Assembly: GCA_013398055.1 (NCBI GenBank)
Contig: VZRS01007521.1
Coordinates: forward strand, 210,564 to 274,563
DNA from: Ifrita kowaldi
Taxonomy: Eukaryota > Chordata > Aves > Passeriformes > Cinclosomatidae
Reading direction: 5' to 3'
DNA length: 64,000 nt
Shown here: positions 50,401 through 56,400 of the stretch, in pieces
Position numbering within the stretch: position 1 is the stretch's first letter
Layout of the letters: every line of letters begins with the position of its first letter
Made by a program: the position numbers and the translations under genes
The notes under the pieces: model-generated
Told to the model about the DNA's origin: nothing
Database searches by the model: none
Seen by the model: only the letters and a program-made list of their open reading frames with translations

Positions 50401-53400
50401 ATATATTAGGATTCAGCCTGGATCATCCCTCTGCAGGGCCTGTGAGAGGCAATCTACCACATGCAGGAGGCTTTGCTTGTAGGATATGCTAAACTGATGT
50501 TCCTACTGTGACTTCAAAGTGATGATGACTTTTTGAAGTGAGCTTTAAACGACCTTGCTCAGGAGACAATAGTGGTTTAGTTGCAGAAGCATGGAGCTTA
50601 GCACAGGGCAACCCACCTTGTGACAGCGGTGCAGAAATCCTTGTTCATGTAATTCTCCAAGATTTATCATTATTTTTCATTAGTTCAGCCCCAGGGTGGG
50701 AGCCCATTAAAAAAAAAAAAAAAGGCAAATATTTCACAAAAGAAATATCCATTTTCTGCTTTCCCCAGATCTGCTATTATCAAAATTGAAGAAATGATTG
50801 AGAATATCCTCTTGAGTTAAACACTTTTGCTCAGAAAGAAGAGTGAAATAATTTTACGGTATTGTCGAAAGTCATATTGTTAGCTCTGTACTTCAGTCTT
50901 GCTTGAATAAATCAGATTTTTTTTAAAAGTTACTTTATTTCAAAACTGGTAGCTGAATTGGTTTCCAAATATAGACATAATTAGTCAAAATTATCACATG
51001 TCTTCAAAAACATGCTGTACTCTCTGTTTTGTATAGGGTACACAGAAATCTAGACACCAGCCACACACACTTCACTCTCCAAAATCTTCTCTCTGTATGT
51101 GAATTACAAATCTCTTTTTGTATCCCATTTCAGGGCTCTGTGCATTTTTTGTGGTTTGCAAGTCACCAGTGTTTCTTTTTATTTTTCATTTCTCATTCCT
51201 TTTACACATCTTTAGAGAAAAAACAACAGGAAAAAAAAATGTGACGAGTAAAACGTCCATAGCTGCCTCATTTAGGACACAGCAACATATGCTGGGCAAA
51301 GTTTGCAGGGAAAGCCCTTGTTTGAGCAAAGGAAGTGTTTTTGACCAAAAAGAAAAGACATTTCTGGATGCTCAGTATGCCAGACAGCATGACAATTTTT
51401 TCCCCAGTGTTATAAATGGGATGGTAAAAGATATTTCTCCTCCTACAAACCCTGTTTATTGGATGCTTCAGCATGCAGCAAGGCCTCATCCTGAACACAG
51501 AGGGTGCTCACCATTACTCAGAAGTAAACAACCCATATGTATTTCATAAATATATTTATCTGCATTTTCCTGTGCTGATTATACACCTCCAGTTTTCAGA
51601 GTAAATAAAGATGAATTTTGATGAGAAGGTAACATGCATTAATATTTCATTCCCTCTTCCTCAACTTCTGTGTCCTTAGAAATAGTCTTTTTTCTTTTTT
51701 CCCAGCATGAAAGATTCCAAACGTGTGAAATAGTGTGACCTTATTTTGAAACGCAACCCAGGGGAATCCAAAGGTCACGTAGATATGAAAAGACCTCCAA
51801 GACCATCAAGTCCAGCCAATCCCCCAGCACTGCCAAGGCCACCACTGACCCATGTCCCCAGGTGCCGCTTCCAGATGGCTTTTAAATCCTTCCATGGATG
51901 GGGACTCATCTGTGAAGGACCAATGATGCTCTTTAAGCCCAACCTTTTGTAAAATGAGGTTGCAGAACCCACAGGGCATCATCAACTGGTGCCTCACATC
52001 CCGAATTCTGCTCCTTACCTGAGCTCCTAACATCAGTAGGTTGTTGGGAAATATTGGCCACAGCTCCAGTTCCGATCCAGCCCAGCCCTTAAGGACATGC
52101 ATATCTCATGATGGAAGGAAGGATTTAGCTTCTGACTCAAAGTGAATCGTGTGCACCAATAGCTGCTGCCCCAGACGCTTCCTCAAGCCACAGCCAGGTC
52201 AATGCTCATAAGCCTTCAACAGCCAACATTAAAACTCTGGACAATGAGCTGTGAAGTCTTAACACGAGCCTTTTTCAGAGAGGATAGGAACAAGCTCACA
52301 TTCACAGCTCAAATACATGAGTTTTAGGTCACAGTGGATCTAAAAACCTCAGAGAATACCTAGAGTATGTTAATGCTTTGATAATAAATATTTTTCTGAT
52401 GCTTTTAAAGACAAGGCCTCCCTGTGTCTGCATGAGCACTCAGGGAAATTTCACCACTCATCTGGCTTTACTGGGATCCAGTTCCCAGCCGCTCATTGCA
52501 GCTTCACAACCATTACCCTTAGGACATATCCATGCAAACTCTCAGATGCAACATGTATCAGTCCCAAATCACGCCAGAACCGACACAACCAACAACTTTC
52601 CCTCTCAAAACTGGTTCTTTTCTCAGCAAAGCAAAAATTTCATGTCTGACTGCAAAATATCCACCCCTAGACAATTAACATCTGTATCTGATCTCATCTT
52701 GTGATCCTTTTTTTTGGTATAATAGGAATAATAATGAGGAAAAGCAATCGGTGATCAACTTCCAACACATTTCAGTATGGAAAAATTAAACACAATGCAA
52801 CTGTGCTGGAGCTCTTCCATCCTCACAGTCAAGGTGTGCCACACCAATGTGCTCCTCACATTCATTATTAATAGACCAAATAAGGCTAAACTTTACCCAG
52901 AAAATGTAGAGATTGAAGTATTTCTGCAGTTTGGTGTCACACATGCAGTTCTGTCCTACTGGGAATATGCAGCCTGGAAAGAATTTGACACGAGTTGCTG
53001 TCCCATGCACATTTGTAACCCGTCATGTCCAATCCTAAATAATTTCAGGGTGCTGGTGGCCAAAAAGCCAGAAGGAAATCAGTCCTTGGCTCTCAACCTC
53101 ATTTGCAACAGGCAGGTTGCAAAGACTTGACCAAAATTTGACAGGTGAGCATAAGATAAAATTGCACAGGAGACCAAATTAATTTTCAGCTCTCTGCTCT
53201 TGAACATGACTTTAACGACCAAGTGAGTGAACATCCCTTTGCAAACGAATAATTCTGCTTTCTCAGAGTAAAGCATGTACAGAGAATTGTTTGATTAGTG
53301 AGAGGTTTCAAGGGAAATCAAGAACAGCCAATATATGTTTCCCTTGTTCTGGGCGTAACTGGAGGTTACACAGAGCCCAGACTACCCTCAAGCAGCTGAG

Positions 53401-56400
53401 CAGCCTGAACTGCCTGTGGTTACCTCAGAGAAAAGATGTTCATTGTTGGATAAGCAACTTATCATCTAGCCTGACCAAACCTCAGCTTCTTTTATGAATC
53501 TGGAGAAAACTTAGCCTTGCAAATATGTTTTGGTATTACGTCTTGGGAAACCCTGCAACCCACCTGAGGACCAACTCTCAGGGCTCCCTGCTTTCCAGTC
53601 AGGTGATAAAAAGCAGTATTTATCACACACAGGGATGGAGAAAGACACAGCCTTGGGGTCCCACCTGCAGGGATGCAGACCATGAGGGAAAGGCCAGCGA
53701 GGTCCAGGCAAATGAGAGTCACCGTGGGGTGGGGGACATGAGGGTCTGTCCACTGCGTGGCACAAATGATTCACGACTGCTCTGCAAGTACCAAACAATG
53801 GGCTGGGAGCTTCTGTTACTGGAACAAGCTGTCCAGGGCAGTGGTGGGGACCCCATCCCTGACGGGGTTTAAAAACTGTGTGGATGCGGTGCCTGGGGAC
53901 ATGGGTGAGTGTGGGCTGAGCGGTGCTGGGGGAACAGCGGGACTTGATGGTCTTGGAGGGCCTTTCCAACCTAAACAATTCTGTGGTTCTATGAACTAAC
54001 CCCTGAATTTCATGTCCTTTCACACCTCCATTGGGTCAGTAGATCTCCCAGTGCAGCTGCAAGCTGTTATGAACGCTCTCCTCCCCCACCACTCTGGCAG
54101 GACATCAGACACCCTCAGAGTGATCCAAAACCAGCAACACTCAAAGGAAAACCGGCACCTGGCTCCAGTTTTGAGCCGGTTCCTTGCATAAAGGCTCAGA
54201 CACAGCCATACAATCCTACGGCTTCATAAACTCAAGTGAAGCAGCATAAAGCTGAACAATAGCCCTCCCTTGTAATTAATACCTGTAGTGTAAATTAATC
54301 CAGGCTGCCAATAGAAACTGCTGGGTAAATAAGAATCTGTGACACTATCCCTGTCAAAGGCCCGTGGGCATACGATGCCATGGATGTGAATACAGGGAAT
54401 AGAGGATCATTCAAGCGGGAACACTTAAAATGTAACCTGTTCTCCTTGAGAAACGCGTGGCATTCCACAGGGAGCCTGACAGGAGGCATTTTATTCAGAT
54501 AAGTAAATGCAATCACTCAGGTGTCTGCAGTTGCTAAGTGTTGCTGCCATCCTTAGTGGTTCTCTTTGGATCACGAAAAGTACTCTACTTTTTTTTTTTT
54601 GAGCGTGTGTGTGTGTCCATTTTCTCCACTATGCATTGACTGTTTTTCACCATACGCTCTTTTCTGCATTTTTTAATAATTCCTCTTTTTTTTCCCCTTT
54701 AAATTAACGTCTTCAAAACTCACAGTCTACAGGAATTCTGTCTAACCTGTGCTTCTCACCATGAAAAAAGCTGATTGTGCCCATAGTTTAGTCAGTTTTG
54801 GTATAAGCACCAAGAGCCCCCCTTCAAATAGGCTTCAGATGCCTCTTCAATGAAGCAAAAATATGACAAAGAAAAAGAGTTTCTCATTTTCAAGCCCACA
54901 TCCATCCCACACAAAGCGCAGAGAAGGTCCCAGCAGTGACCTCCAGTTCAAAAGAGGAAGGTAAATCCTCATGACAAAGATGAGAAAGCTCTCCGGGAGA
55001 AGATCAAAAGCTGAAGGTGCTGCAGGAGAGGGAACCTGGAGGAAACTTGTTTGATTACCTCCAAAAACATTCCTGACTGTGACAGCAAATGGAGCATGAA
55101 AGCTAAGCACGAAACTAAGTTTGGCAACAACAGTGTCTGAGTGGTTTATAAAGAAAATATTGAAGAAATAAATGGATTGAAGATGTGACTGAAGAGACGT
55201 AACCAGAAAGGAGAGAATATGGCACTGAACTGCTAATGGGAACACAGACTTAGAAGGGAATTACTAATCTTTCCTTACATAAACTTACATAATTTTTCAT
55301 TATCTAGGGGCTCAGAAAATATTAATACTCACAGAGTAAACACCACTATTTAATCCACTGGAAAGAAAAAACAAAATACCCTAAAACCCAATGAAATTCA
55401 GGGCAAACGATTTGTATGTACAAAAAAAATCATATCACAATCTCATTTCAGACCTTTACGGATCCGGAGGGAGGCAAATTAATTCAGATACATTTACATT
55501 TGCAGCTGACAGTTCACCACAGCAGTCTGGGGATGTTTATCTTTCATTAATTATGGTTCAAGGGGAACTGCAACCTGAGATAGCTGAGCTAACCCTCTCC
55601 TCTTACAGATTCAGACCTGCCACCTGGAAGGCCTCCAACCCTTCACCCATGCCTCTGGCCTCAGCCCAGCTCCCTGCCGTCGTGCAGGCAGCTGCAGAGC
55701 CCAGCCCGTGCCACTCAGGAGTGGGGGTTTGTCTCTGATAAAGGTGGTGAGAGCTGATGCATTTCTGACAAAAGCTTGCCTAAATCTCTTCTTTCGCGCT
55801 CAGGAGATGATCTTATTCGTATTTACCCAGGGCCAAGCACGTGGAGAGCAGTTCATCCGTATCCCAGAGCCTCTTCTCCAGGAGAGAGGGCGCTCTGCTG
55901 GGGAAATGCAAAGCAGCTCCAGCAATTTCATTGGAGCTGCACTCCCCCGTACCAGCTGAGGGTTTAGCCCACGAGTCCCTCCCTGCTGTGAGACAGGTGT
56001 TGAACAGGATGGAGGAAATCACACACGTTCCCTTGAGTCATCTCTCCCAGGCAGGGGCAATAATAAATGCAGATAAGGTGTTGTGTCATTTAAAGATCTA
56101 TTAAGATTGAATGGTTGACTTCCTCCTCAAGGGAACCTCTCCTTAATCGCGCATTGCTTTGACTCAAGCACTACCTTCTCCAGAGCCCTCCTGCCCCCCG
56201 AGTGTCCTTAGATTCTCCATTTCACAAATCAATTTGGATTAAAAAAGCAGCAAGGTACTTCAGCGCCCACAGCCCCAGCAGTAACTGGGTGGGTTTTTGG
56301 CAGACAACGTCTCCAGACGTTATCTCATTCCCTTGTGGCAGCCACCCTGGGAATGACTGCATTTTTAAAATGCTCCAATATACATTTCTTGTCAATGGAT

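Noticed and set aside
52777..53130. 117-codon plus-strand open frame
   Set aside because: It looks like random AT-rich translation, with no family resemblance and no exon signals.
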